DNA of 64,000 nucleotides from NCBI RefSeq assembly GCF_020740795.1, contig NC_067287.1, positions 15,577,501 through 15,641,500 on the forward strand. Reading direction: 5' to 3'. A program made the translations under genes and the position numbers. The notes beneath the pieces are model-generated. The model was not told the DNA's origin, did not search any database, and worked only from the letters and a program-made list of their open reading frames with translations. Positions 51,101 through 63,063 of this stretch are shown one piece after another. The stretch comes from Apus apus (lineage: Eukaryota > Chordata > Aves > Apodiformes > Apodidae). How positions within the stretch are numbered: the stretch's first letter is position 1; the number at the start of each line of letters is the position of its first letter.

Positions 51101-54100
51101 CCAAAGCAATCACAGAGCAAAGCAGCAGGCTGCCTTGCTCTGCTTCCCTCCCACCTGTGTGGGAGGAAACTTCGCCTTTTGAAGGCCAAGTGGCATTGAT
51201 CTGGCCATGCTGTAGGCTCTGGAGGTTGGAAGTCACTCAAGGACCATAAAGGTGACTTGCATTACTTGCATGTGCATGGCCATTGTATGCTGCAAGCAGT
51301 TTTTGAAGATCAGCTCATCTGAACTAAATTGTTGCCTTCTGGTAGTTTGGCCCATGAGTCTGAGCCATTCATAGCATTACTGCACGTGTGTGCGTGTCAC
51401 TCAGCAATGGGACAAATCTGCATTTTTGGCCAAACTCCTGTGTGTTTCAGCAGCAGTGTTGTACCAGTAAAGACTTCATGCCTAGAGTGTGGCAATAAGA
51501 AAATTGTGTTTTTTCTTTTGTCACGGTATGACAAATAGTAAATATGCATAATAAATACACATGCAAGGCCAGGTTCGGTCCCTTCTCATGGTGTACTCTT
51601 AACATGAGGTTCAAATTAGCTCTCCCTCTACCTGGGAGAAGGCTAAAACAAGGGTTAAAGAAATCCAGCAAAGTGACTGCAAAAGTGAGTGAAATATTGC
51701 CCCAAGAACAGGTGAACAGAGTGTTCTGACATAGTCTGAAACAATTGCAATGTTGTTCAGCTTGACCATTAAATGAGAATAAAAATCCCCACCCTCTTGT
51801 GAACAGCTTGGTGCCTAAATGTGGGATATGGCAACTCGGCAATATTCCCCACGAGGAGGAGAGGATAATGCCTCTGTGTGCTGGAGGCAGCTGGGAGATG
51901 CTGGTGGGTGGAAGAGACTTGCAACTAAATTACAGCAGATAGTGCCTCTTTCCACCTACAGTTCAGTGCTCTGGTTTTATTTGGAGGTTACTGTGCTTTG
52001 TCCCCAGGGAATGCAGGTTTCTGGGGTTGGCTTCGAGGGCTGGTGTTTGGATAAGGAGCTGTGTGGGGACTGTAGGTCCAGCAGACCTCGAGGTGATACT
52101 GGTGGTAATTGCAGTTGGACTCTGGCAGGATTTCTGAGGAGAAGGTAGGAATAAATTACTGTAATAATAGTGAGTTTTGAAAAAGGCAGACTTTGAGGAA
52201 ATGTGCAGTGAGATTTGGGTGGGTGGTGAGGGGAGCCCTGGACTGAGCCACCGTCTGGAAAATCAACTGTGGAAAAGTGAGATGTTATTTAAAAACTAGT
52301 AATATAAATGGCTGAAGTTCATTCCATTTGCATGCAATAGTCATAATAACTGGAGAAGCCAATGTGGCTGAGAAGGGAGTGGAGAAATACCGGAGATAGG
52401 CAAGAGACTGCTCTTGCAGGCAGGGTGGGGCACTGCTCTGACCTTTTTGGGTATTTAAGTCTTTTTTGCTTTACTTGTAATATTTTTTTCCTCTTAACTT
52501 TGAAGCTTTTCCACCTTTCTGCAGTACGGAAGGTCAAACTTTTGGCCACTCTGCACGCAGCCTTCCCAGAAGGTATGCAGAAATACTCTGCCATAGGGTC
52601 CTCTGGTCGTGCCCTGTCCAGAGCTGTTCCTCACTACCTGTTGGTCTTGATGGGGGCTGTGAAAATGGGCACAAAAAGGGCACAGTTGGGTTTTCAAAGC
52701 CAGAGGACATCTCTCTGGGGAACTCCTTGAGGAGCCAGAATAGACGGAGGGCATTGCCAGAAACAGTCTCTAGACCATCTCCCCTAGCTTCTCGTACGAT
52801 AAAGACCACAAAATTTCCCTCAGCAACCTCTCCTTAGAGCCAGACACCTTGTGTGTGGCTAAAGCACCCTATCCAAGACCCTGATGCACAGACATGAGCC
52901 CTTCCTCCAGTAGCACATCTGGATGCAGGTTCAAATTGAGTTTTGGCAGCCTCTCTCCAGGTAACTTGGTGTTTGCTTGTCACTGCCTGCACCTAGAAAG
53001 GTAATAATTTTAAAATAGGAGAACAGTCTGAACAGGTCCTATATATTATACTTTTTTTTTTTTTTCTAAAAATGTGTGAGAGAGGCAGAAATGTTTTATG
53101 TGAATTCAGAGTTTCTTTGTGATTGTGTATCCATCAGATCATCAGTCCTTCATCAGCCCTTTCCAGCAGGCTTTGGAGTCTCATACCTGGGAATGAGCCT
53201 TGTTAAGGAATCAGCTCCTGTAACTCTGCCAGCCTCTGGCTCTCCTGCAGAAAAGAGAAGTGCAGCATCTCGATGCCAAACAGATCATCTGGATAATAAT
53301 TAACATGCAGGCACCCTCGTGGAGGCTGCGGTAGGGAAAGCTCTTCTGTGCTTCCATAGTCTGGACTGTGGGATGCAAAAGCTTCAATGGGCTTGTACTC
53401 GAGGTCAGAGATGAGCTTGTGTTTCCTAAAACAAACGGGAAATAAAGACGGTTCAAAACAGCAGTAAAACCTGTAGGAAATGAATGGGGTGGTTTTGTGG
53501 TCTGGTTTCATTCTGGAAATTCATAGGATCTGAGGATTTAGGAGCTGAGCTTGTATTAGAAGTTGGTGCAGGCTTTTGAAGGTGCCTGGGGCACTGAAGC
53601 CCAGACAGATGCACCTGAGTGGCCAGGGAAGGGCAGCAGAGACTTGGCCTGCTAAGGTTAATGGCTGATTTCATTCAGCCAGAAACCCCTAATGACTTAA
53701 GTAGCAACTACTCTGGGGATTTTACAGATGGACTCAAGGTCAAATCGGGAAGCTGCAGTGCAATTAATTTAAGCTTGAAAGTGTTTTTTCAGCTAATTCA
53801 TTTGGTTCTGCTGGGAAGGTTGCAGCATTGTGGAGGGCTAATGAGAGAAGTGTGTTGAAAGGGCTGAGATATGGTTCACTAAAGGGGGGGAATGCTTTCA
53901 GGGTGGCAGGGAGCTCAGAGAGCCTCATTCTGCAAAACCTTCCAAACATCTTAAGGTCTTTCCCCTGAGCAAGCTGCCCTCACACGTGTTGAAGTGAAGC
54001 ACGTGCACAAACCCACTGTCATCGGCCACAAGATGAGACCCTCCGGCTCCTCAGCCTCAGCTTTTAGGTGAGTTCAGAGTCTCTGCTGTAGGTGCATGTT

Positions 54101-55763
54101 GGGATGTTCAGCAGCCCCATGCTTGGGCAAAGAAGTGGATGAAAGAAAAGCAGAATTCCAAGTGGAAGTTGGGTAAATGAGGAGGCTTGAAGTGTCTTCC
54201 TGCATTTTTGAAGGACCTGAACAGCCTTTTCTCATACCATTCTTGGCAGGCAGCAAACAGCTGGCGCGGAAGGTAACACAGTGTTGCAAACAACACTTGC
54301 AGGCTTGCTGTTGGCAGGAGGAGGGTTGGAGCAGACCTTGCCCAGCGGTAGTTTGTGCTCTGCTGGGTCCACACAGAATGGGTTGGTGATGTGCTACGTG
54401 GCCCATCAGTCAAACCGTTTGGAAAGAAAGCTAACAAAACAAACCCTGCTATTTTATCTCTCTTCAGCCTGGCTGCACATTTCCATGAAATGGTGGAAAC
54501 TTACTATTTTTGAGAATTCTGTTCCTGTTTGAGATGTAGTTGGCGTTTGCTGACGTGTTTGTAGATATATTGGGAGGTGGAGGAGGACTAATAGAGACAG
54601 GCAGTCATGTAAACACATGCACATGCAGAAACACACAGAGGCAGGCTCTTTTATTGCACAAGTCTTGTATCCTTGGGAAATGAATCTACAGATACTATTT
54701 AAAAAAAAAAAGACAAAAAAAATTTAAAAAGACTGTTTGAAGTAAAGCCTAGGGGAAGGGACATCTCCATCCCTCTTCTTCCCTCATCTGTTAGCTCTCA
54801 TTTCAGTATCACTTCTGTGCTGGCTCCAGGGTTCCAGAGAAGTTTGTGTGCAGTGGGGCACAGGTGCACTCTGGGGCACTGTGCACTCAGTAAGAGGTTT
54901 TTTTTTTTTCTCTGGCTCTGGACCTAGATATATGGAGCAGCAAAAGTTCCTCCCTCCAGTCACCAGGAATGGGCAGAGAAAAAAGAGTGAAGCAGGCTGC
55001 TGAAAGCCACTCTGCCCTGAGTCAATGTCCCTGGCATTCTGGAGGAGCATAAAGCATTTCCTGCAGGATGCTGGAGCCAAAGGAAGGCACTGGGTGCCCC
55101 TTGGATCACCCCTCGGTGCCAGCCACTCACGGCAGGGAGAGGATCTTGCTAAGCAACCCCTGGCCGGAACATGCTGTTCCCTCCCCAGTCCTGCCCTCCC
55201 TGCTGGTAGAGATGGGCTGAAAAGATCTCAGGAGCAAAAATACAGGGTGTTTGCAGAGGCGTAGGGCTCTCAGCCCTGGGGGATCTCAGAGTGCTTTGTG
55301 GACAGCTTATCACAGAGGTAAAACAAGCTCTTGGAGACTGATGCAGGAAATTTCTGGCTGTGGTGTGCAATTGCCTTGCTGTTACTGAGCAAGCTGGTGT
55401 GATGAAATAACCCTGGGGAGTTCAGATAGGCATAGGATCCTGGGAACCTGCTCTGAGGAGCTCCTTGGCAGATGCAGAGATTGGCCCAACCTGATCTCAG
55501 TCTCTGTTTCCCGGGAGCCTATGGTTCTAAGAGAGCTGGGGGACCAGCCTTCCTGTTAGCCCTCCAAAAAAGCCAGGTGGTATGGACACCCCTGGGCTGC
55601 CCAGGAATGCTGGCTGTGAGCCCTTTGCAACCAAATCAAGTGCTTAAACATCCACATGTCACCAGTGCAGAACTGGATGAGGCTAATCAGAACAGGCTAC
55701 TGACTGGGGAGAGGGGATCAGGAGGAGGTGTGGGGGAGTTCCCATAGTTGAATCCAGAAAGGG
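42151..55763. other. Intron 1 segment without recognised genes
   Basis: It includes a minus-strand open frame of 254 codons (42429-43193) that has no recognisable domain and is not called as a gene. Simple tracts include (CTG)6 near 46624-46642, T-runs at 49502-49520 and 53050-53066, an A-rich stretch at 54694-54735, and a T-run at 54898-54909. The AT-rich patch at about 44855-44960 has several TTAATTA-like motifs. No RNA gene or coding exon was seen. Confidence 0.45.
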
Positions 55764-55945
55764 GTCATGGATGACTCCTCCCCAGTTAGGCCTATCAATG
55801 GCTATTAAATCCAATCTAGATGCAACCTTTGGCTCCTGAACTGCTGATTGGCAGGAGGAGAGCTGAGAGGGATTGCTTTGTAATTGTCATTTATTCTGCT
55901 CCTTCCCTGAGCATCCACCAGTGGCTGTTGTCAGGGATGTTGTCC
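55764..55945 (+). mobile_element. Ancient CR1 fossil, 3' UTR
   Basis: The core 'cctatcaatggctattaaat', then 'gcaggaggagagctgagagg', 'gtcatttattctgctccttc' and 'ccaccagtggctgttgtcag', follows the old CR1 3' UTR pattern (ggtccatcaatggctattag, a tgctcattccctc-like block, cattggccactgtcgg). It shares the 'CTATCAATGGCT.TTAAATC....TGCAA' block with the fossil at 59480, which supports both being copies of one family. Confidence 0.6.
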
Positions 55946-56849
55946 TGGGGCAGGGAGTCTTCTGCTCTGCATCCCTTCTCCCATCGCCCTCTTTCTTACA
56001 CGACCCGTTGCTTGTGCTTCCTCTGTGGCCTTTCCCAGTCACTCTGCTTTTGAGTGAAGAGAAAAATGAAACTTGAGTAGCTGCTTTGGTTTCCTCTGCC
56101 TCTAGAGAGCTGCATCCCGCCTGGCTTGATTACACCTGGGACCAGACCATGTGCGGATGCCCCCACGTTTCCCTTCCGCAGCCAGATGGATCTGGTGTGT
56201 GTGGCTCAGTGCTTTGCAGTTTGGCAGTGGTAATCAGCAAACCCTGGGTCCTTTCTGGGGCAGGATGGACCAGGAGACCCTGCAGGGGACTTTGTTCCTG
56301 GCAGCTTCTGCTGTGAGGAAATTGCAACGCCGGTAGAATCCCTGCTCGCAAGTGCTTGCTGAAGGTAACTGAGCTCCAGGTCAACAACACCCACACCAGA
56401 CCTATTGCACAGGAACCTTTGCCCAGGGCTCTCCTAGAAATACTTTGCAGACTGATGAGGCAGAGGTCACCGGGGCTGTGGTCAGGGATTGCCTGCTTCT
56501 TCCCCACCTTCCTGCAAGCAATTCTTCTGTGGCTGTTGTGCATATTAAAGGTCAGGTTTAAAGCTCCCATTGATCTTGGGCTGCAAAGGACAAGTGCTGG
56601 GTTTCTGGTAACCTGGGTCAAGGCAGCTCTGCTACTTCAAATAAAAAGAGGCAAGCAAAACCCAGAACAGGCACTTAAATTATCCTGAAATGGTAGAACT
56701 TGCAGCCCCAAGAGGCTAAAGGCATTGGAGGGGGAAGGGGCAAAAAGCCAGGTGAGAGACACAGTGCTTCTCAGGGTGAAAAAAATCACTCTCTAGATGC
56801 TGCCTTCCTGCAGCCCCAAGTGCTCTTGCTCCTGTGCAAGGTTTGGTGC

Positions 56850-56952
56850 CAGGGCCAGAGCACTGGCTCCTGGGTTCGCTCATCAAATTCCCTGTGTAGC
56901 TTTGGGCAATGCTCTCTATTTTTTCCATGCCTTTGTTTTTTACCATGTGCAA
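56850..56952 (+). mobile_element. Probable MIR-like SINE remnant
   Basis: It reads 'gccagggccagagcactggc', 'tcctgggttcgctcatcaaa' and 'cctgtgtagctttgggcaat', then 'tccatgcctttgttttttac'. This resembles the MIR order: tctggagtc and gggttc, tgtgaccttgggcaagtcac, then tgcctcagttttccc. It is weaker than the other two MIR calls. Confidence 0.45.
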
Positions 56953-59479
56953 CCCCGGATGAACACCTCTCTCTCCAGGGTAATTAATGAGCTGCAAAGC
57001 ACTTTGATGTCTTCAGAGGGAAAGTGTTGGCCAAGAGAGGCTGCAATTGCTGCTGAGGGAGGTGTAAGCCCTATCCAGTCCAGGATACAGCTGGGACCCA
57101 AGTCTAGCAGGGCTCCGGGCAGGTTGTTGAAGGGCATTTTAGTGAAACTTTCTGTGGGTCTGGGACCTTAAGCAGCACTTAAACACTATGCAAACATCCC
57201 AGGCCTATAAACAAATGCTTGGGAGACCCTGTGGGCAAGCTGTCATCAAAGGAAAATGAGTGCAGAGACAGAGAGCAGTGCTGGAGAGGGTGGCTGTCTG
57301 TGGTCTTTGGCATGGTGTGTGTTCCCTGTGATACAGGCTGGCCCTCTCCTGCTACGTGAGTGCTGCTGGCTCAGCCGCATCCCACAGCCCAGATATGCTT
57401 TGGGGCTCTTCAAAGGGATAAAGACGTATTTTTAACTTCAGGCAGCTGCTTTTTTAGCATGGTGTTTTTTTCTTCTCGTAGCTCTGGAAGTGGCAGGTTG
57501 TTCTAAAGTCCCTCTGTTTCTCAGCTGTCTCAGTGGAGGTGCCTAGAGATCTCAAACCAGCTTCCCAAAATTTAGGTGCTGGAAATCAGTAGCCACTTTT
57601 GAAACTGTTGGCAAGACTGTGCAGTTCCCTACAGATGTGAGCTGATGGCCATTTGAACATACTTTCACCTCAGCCAAGTCCTCACCCCATTGAAGCCAAT
57701 GGGAATTTTCCTTGAAAAAGGCCATAAAGAAATCATTTTCTTGGCATGGAGAGAAGTGTTTCATGGGCTCGACATCAGTGTTCAGGAGAACTTCAGCTAT
57801 CTGCTTTGATTTTTGCCACATTTGTCCCACCCTGCACAAAGTGCTCTACCTTTTGATCCAAAATAGCAAAGGAGATGTTTTCCATATGCCACAGGAAAAT
57901 GGAAGAACTATAAAACTTAATTGTTTTGGAGTTTCTGCACCACTCTGTTCACAGATATATTTAGCATGACTTGAGTTGAAATTGGTCAGCAAAAGGGTGT
58001 TTGCCAGAATGACAGATTAGGGTTGGATATCTGACAAAACTGCATACCTGCCCATCCCATGCCAGTAGGGTTGATGGGTGGCTTAATTAGTTCATGGATA
58101 GTTATAAGCAAGCACACATTATTTGCTTCTTCTGGGTGGTGTTAAAAAGCATTATCTGACTGTAAAAGGCTCATGGCTTGCTCTGTGTTCTCCCAACCTC
58201 AAGGTTTGATGTCTCTACTCTTTGTTGCTACGTGGCCTGTTTGCCCTTTGAAATGTGGTCCACCACACCTGATTCTCAGCCTCCTCTTGTTCACAAAGGA
58301 ACTGCTGGTGCTTTGCATGTGGGGCAAACTTCTGTCCTGTCTCCTTTTCCTGGTGACTGAGGCATTCCTGCAAGCCCCAGGTCAGGAGAGTTCCTCCTAA
58401 GAGCAGCACTGGGTCTGGAGGAGGGAAAAGCTGTGACGGGTCTCCAGCATCAGTCCCATGTGAATCAATTCAGCTCAGTGGCAGGGTGAGGGTACTGCTT
58501 GCTGTGGCTGGCTCAGCCTTGGGAGAGAGAGCTTATAGTCAACAGCAGCTAGACCTTCCTGGCCTCTGCTTCAGGCGTGCTCCTGTGATGGTGCACAGGG
58601 AGCCAAGACCAATCTCTCCTGTCCCTGGGTGTGTTCCTGCACATGGGCTTGCACACGCTGCTCCCATAGCTGGTTTTCTTTGGGCTGGTATTTGTTAGCA
58701 TTGGAAAATGAGAAAAATGAGCAAAAATATTATCAGAAGCAGGTTTTGTGAATGAATCAGCCGACAAGAGTCTTACCAGCTCGCCTTCATTTACTAGTGC
58801 AGTGCTTATTTGGGCAGATGTCTATATATTTTAGTTGGAGGCAGGAAGGAGTGAGAATCTATGGGGGAAGGCACCGCTTCCAGTTTGCTGCTTTTCTGTG
58901 AGTTTGTACCATCAGTTTTCTGAATGAAGCAGGGGACTGCAGAGTGTCTAAGATGCTGCCATGCTGCTGTGCTAGTTCTTCTCCAGTTGACAGCTTGGTC
59001 GGACACCAAGAAAAGAGCACAAAAGACTGCTGGAAGGCTAAAACCCTCCTAAGCAGCTCGTTGAGGAACAGTCTGGCCAGCCTTGCCCGTCTCTTGCACA
59101 GTGCTTTCTCATTTGATCCTGTCTGAAGGGCGGCCTCATGGCCTTCTCCTCACTATGTGTTTCTAATTAACGAGGAGACTGGTGTATAAACAGAAGATTC
59201 CTGCTCAAAATATTAGTTGTCCGGCTCCCAGGATGACAGCCAGATGGCAATCACCAGGCAGCAACCCAGCCTTTGAGCTCGCCCATCTGGCTATTAAACC
59301 TGGTCCCAGTTCTCATCTGGAACTAGTATTGGGGAGAGTTACGGACTTTGCTGGATTGGTTTTACCCCATGATTGCTTTTCAGTTGCTACCTAAGCAGCT
59401 AAAACCCCCTGCATTTAGTGTTCCTGGGGAGTGGGATGATCCCAGTATTGGGAGATCTGAGTTGAAAATGGTGAAGCAG
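56953..59479. other. Intron 1 segment without recognised genes
   Basis: Ordinary intronic sequence. No repeat, RNA gene or coding exon was recognised. Confidence 0.5.
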
Positions 59480-59660
59480 TTCAAAAGGACAAATTCACTG
59501 AGGGATGGGTCTATCAATGGCTTTTAAATCATCTGTGTAAGATGCAATCTTCCACCATGAAAGTACTTTTCCTACTGGTTTGCAACAGAGATTGGGAGTG
59601 GTCCTTCTGACGTATCCCCCAAGCAGCTGCTGATGGCCTCTTGGATGGCATGCTAGGCTG
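59480..59660 (+). mobile_element. Ancient CR1 fossil, 3' UTR
   Basis: The phrase 'caaaaggacaaattcactga' followed by 'gggatgggtctatcaatggc' corresponds to the old CR1 3' UTR line 'gaactagataaattcatgga', 'ggataggtccatcaatggct'. Downstream 'cagagattgggagtgg' matches the 'agaagctgggaatggg' block. The end is approximate. Confidence 0.6.
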
Positions 59661-60311
59661 GGGTGGCTCTTTGATCCAGCCCACTTGGGCCATTTGCTTA
59701 CTATCAGTCTGCAGGCAACCAGACATTTGCTGAGTAAGTTCAGACAAAACTTCTTTTTCAGTTTCTCCTGTGTGAGCCTGAGGTTGTCACACCTGAAGAG
59801 AGCTTGGGAAGCTGTGGCAGAAATAAAACGCTTGCTATTATGATTTTTCACTCCCTGTCATGACAGTAGAGCTGTGCTCTGACAAAACATTGTGATGCAG
59901 CTTCTGAAAAAAAGGAAATGTTAAAATTGGTAAATGCTCTTTGTGCTTGGTCTTCAAAGAAGCAGAAGAGATCCATAAATTAAGCTTTGTTACACGAGCT
60001 AAAGCATTGCTTGTCCTCCACTGTGCATAGTTTGATGTGATTTCCTTACTTCTTTATTAGTGCCTCAGTTCTGGGGGGCTGGAAAGCTGAAATTGGAGGT
60101 GCTGGAGAGAATGCTGATGTTGGGAAGCTCTGTGATGCAGTTTGTCCTTGGCATATGTTAAAAGACACTTCGTGTTTGTCACCACTGTAGCACTAGGATG
60201 GCCTAGTCTGTCACTAATGTGGGACCTGTGGAGCTACTGAAGAGCTCCTATATACAGAGACATACTCTAGCTTGGGTTATTGTGGTGAGAGGTGGTGTGC
60301 GTGCAGGGGTT

Positions 60312-60405
60312 GAATCATAATTTGGACTGGAAAGGACCTCTGGAGATCTTGGTCCAAGCTCCTGCTTGGACCAAGCTTCAGTGTTAGATCCAGCTACAGT
60401 CAGAT
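60312..60405 (-). mobile_element. CR1 LINE 3'-terminal remnant, minus strand
   Basis: 'gaatcataatttggactgga' and 'aaggacctctggagatcttg', then 'gtccaagctcctgc', is the reverse complement of a CR1 3' terminus (pattern: aatcatagaatggtttgggt, tggaagggacctctggagat, ctggtccaacccccctgc). Only the last ~90 bp of the element is recognisable. A perfect 12-bp inverted repeat sits within it (60348-60375). Confidence 0.7.
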
Positions 60406-61377
60406 GTGCGTGCTCCACCAGATCAGACCAGGCACCAAGGAGGGGTCAGCTGTCACCCTCTTGAGAAAGCAGGAGGATGTGAGATCTGTCCTCATTGACA
60501 CCACAAAGTTCAAAAGGACTGATGTCTGCAGCATTGTGACCATTGTGTACTGCTTTGAAAGGATTGCTCTTAGAAACAGTGCCCAGTGAACTGGGAAAAC
60601 ACATGAAGCAGAGAGTGGAGGAGGTGGAAAAAAATCCAGTGTTTATCCCCAGCTTTCTGCTGGGTTTGAAATGTTTTGAAATGGCTGAACTAGCTGGGAG
60701 TCTTGCAGCTCGAAGCAGTGGCAGAATTGGGCCCAGGACACATGGGGCTGTTCCATGGTCAGCAGAAGTGGCTATATGCAGAAGTAGATAGAAGATAAAT
60801 GAGTAATGCACTGTATGACAAACGATGTGAAAGATGATATGGCAAGGACAATCCCTGGAATGGCAGGATCTCCAAAGGAAATGAGGGTGGCTATAAAACG
60901 GAGGGAAGGTATTTTTGAAAGCAGGCCTGAGAATTTATTTTAGCACATTAATATTGAGTAAGTATTCCTGGAGATATTCTGGGGGATGATAGATGGATTC
61001 AAGGTATTGTTACTAATCACTGTGGTTTTAAGTTTTGGAACCAAAGGACATTTGGCATCCCTAACCCAACTGGACTTCTGATGGGAAAATTACATTCTTT
61101 GAGAAGTAATTTAGAAGGTCAAAGAAAAACCAGAAAGAACTTCTCCAGCAGCAATTTCCCCTGCTCTATAAACTGTCTTTTAGTGTGGTAATAACTCCAG
61201 AATGAAAGGATCTATTCTCACCTTCCAGATGAAAGGGCTAATGCAATTTACAATTTTTGCATGCAAAGATTTTATGGCTTTGTAACCGGCCATGCTTGAA
61301 AGCAATCCAGGGTGGGATCCAGTGAGAGAGCACCTGGCTGAGCTTGACCCTTTCCTTCTCTGCCCTGTCTCCTGCAG
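60406..61377. other. End of intron 1, no recognised gene
   Basis: Unique-looking sequence leading to the polypyrimidine tract and CAG acceptor of exon 2. No further repeat was recognised. Confidence 0.5.
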
Positions 61378-61601
61378 ATAATGTCGATGACCGGTCCGAG
61401 AGCATCCTTGCTGAGAACCACGTGGATGGCACCACAGGGATGCTGAGTGGAACTGGTGGGAGGAAGCCCATGAAGACAGGCATGAAGGAGCTGGCTGTTA
61501 TGAGGGAGAAGGTGAACGAGCAGCAGCGGCAGATGGGCAAAGTTGGGAAGCCCCATCACAACCACGAGGACTCAAAGAAGTCACGGCTGTCGACAGGCAG
61601 G
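61378..61601 (+). CDS. IGFBP2: IGFBP2 exon 2: central linker domain
   Basis: This exon completes Asp135 and encodes residues through Arg209 (75 codons including the split one). The linker is the flexible, cysteine-free middle of IGFBPs, where proteolysis and matrix interactions occur. No cysteine is present here, as expected. IGFBP2 signatures are the [13 protein letters not shown] stretch, then [20 protein letters not shown] and [10 protein letters not shown] basic cluster SKKSR near the end corresponds in position to the heparin-binding PKKLRP motif of mammalian IGFBP2, but two of its residues differ, so heparin affinity may differ (inference). The acceptor is TCTCCTGCAG before 61378. The donor is AGG|GTGAGA at 61602, phase 0. 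Confidence 0.97.
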
Positions 61602-63063
61602 GTGAGAGGGCAGTGGGGCATGGGGAACTGGAGGCAGCTGTGGGCTCACTGGGAAAATACGGAATGCAAAAGCCTTAGTAACATATGCAACAAACTCTTA
61701 AAAAGAAGCGTAAAGAGAAAGAAAAAGGGGGGAGAGGAGGGGAAAAAAAAAGAAAAAAGAAAGGAAAAGCAAACATTTGTTTTGGCCTGAAGCTGGGCCC
61801 AAACTCACCATCTCATGAACTTTCACGTGCCGGTGAGGAGGTGTTATTTTCATTGCAGCTTCATCTCCTGACAGCAGAGCCAGAGAAGAGGGGTCCTGCT
61901 GGCTCAGTACCTACCCCTGGAGGGGTGCAAGCGTGCCCTTTGCCCACAAACCTACTTTCTCACACCCTTTTTCCCTAAGCAAGTGCCAGAGATGGCCCAA
62001 GGGGATTTGGGGGGGTGGGAGAGAGTGTCTGCCTGCTGCGGGGCAGCCTCAGTTTGAGGAGGGGGTTCAGAACTCCCGAGGATGAGCTGTGGGTCTGTCA
62101 AATAGCAGAGAGACTGGCCAGAGCCCTCCCCTGTCCCCTTCTTCCCTGTCTGTCTCTCTGCCTTCCTGTCCTTGGCCGTGGTTTCCCTCTAGTGGGCAGC
62201 TTGATCAAGGCAACTAGATGGGATGGTGTTGGAAAGCCACCCCAGAAGGTCCATAATACGTATCTCTAGAAACAGAGAGGGTATTTATATCTGGGGAGTG
62301 CAGAGACAGGGGCTTGAAAAGAGCCATCACCGCCTCCAAGGAACAAGCAAAGCAGAGGTGCAAAATAAGGTGCAGGCACCATCAACTTAGTGAATTCCCA
62401 CATTGCTGCTTCTCCTTTGGAAAAAAAGAAACAATCAACCACAACTGCAGAAGCACAGAAATGTGGATTCACACTGGCTCACATCAGGTGTAATCTAACC
62501 AGGCTGCCTTGGTTGGGAACTCTGGCTTTGGGCTGCTGTGGTTGCCTTTAGAGGCTGGTTTTGCTGGGTGCTCTCATTCCTGGGGCTTGCTCTCCATCTC
62601 CATGGGGTGTCATATGTGTTCAGTTGCACTTCTGGATCAAAACTGCATCACAGGTGTGGGGTCTGGGCTATGCTTATGGAAACCCTCCTGGCCTGTTTGG
62701 ATTAATCCTGCTTCACATTACTTGTCACCACTAGTGAGACCCATAGGAGCATTTCTCCTTCTCTCTGTTCCCAAGGCCTGTGACCTGGTGTTATGTTGGC
62801 TCTTGGCCACGTGAGGCACATGGGAAAGATGTGCACACAGGGTTATCTCCACACATTGGCATGTGTGGACTTGCCTTTGGGTGCCTGTAGGTGATGTCAG
62901 CAGCAGGACCCAGTGGCAACCTGTGTCCTGAAGAGGTGCACACAGGTGTTCATCCTTAATGGTGTTTCTGTTGTCCGAAGTGTTGATACTGTGACTAGAC
63001 CCATTGCCCTGATGTGTGGAGTTTTTTCGTTTGTTTATTTTCTGCTTTCTGGGTTCTTTTCAG
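61602..63063 (+). other. IGFBP2: IGFBP2 intron 2 (1,462 bp)
   Basis: GT-AG, phase 0. The acceptor is CTTTCTGGGTTCTTTTCAG before 63064. It holds a purine-rich tract (61696-61772) and otherwise nothing recognised. Confidence 0.95.
61696..61772 (+). repeat. Purine-only-like tract in intron 2
   Basis: Almost pure A/G (AAAAAGAAGCGTAAAGAG, then GGGGGGAGAGGAGGGG, then a long A-rich run). It lies about 95 nt after the exon 2 donor. It is simple sequence with no repeat family assigned. Confidence 0.8.

Larger units (their letters stand above)
4843..61377 (+). other. IGFBP2: IGFBP2 intron 1 (about 56.5 kb)
   Basis: A GT-AG intron in phase 1. The donor is CAG|GTGAGC at 4843. The acceptor is CCCTTTCCTTCTCTGCCCTG followed by TCTCCTGCAG ending at 61377, with a plausible branch-point region (GCTTGAC) about 35 nt upstream. 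A large first intron is typical of IGFBP2 in vertebrates. The tRNA gene, CR1 copies and other repeats listed separately all lie inside it. No nested protein-coding exon was recognised. Confidence 0.92.
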
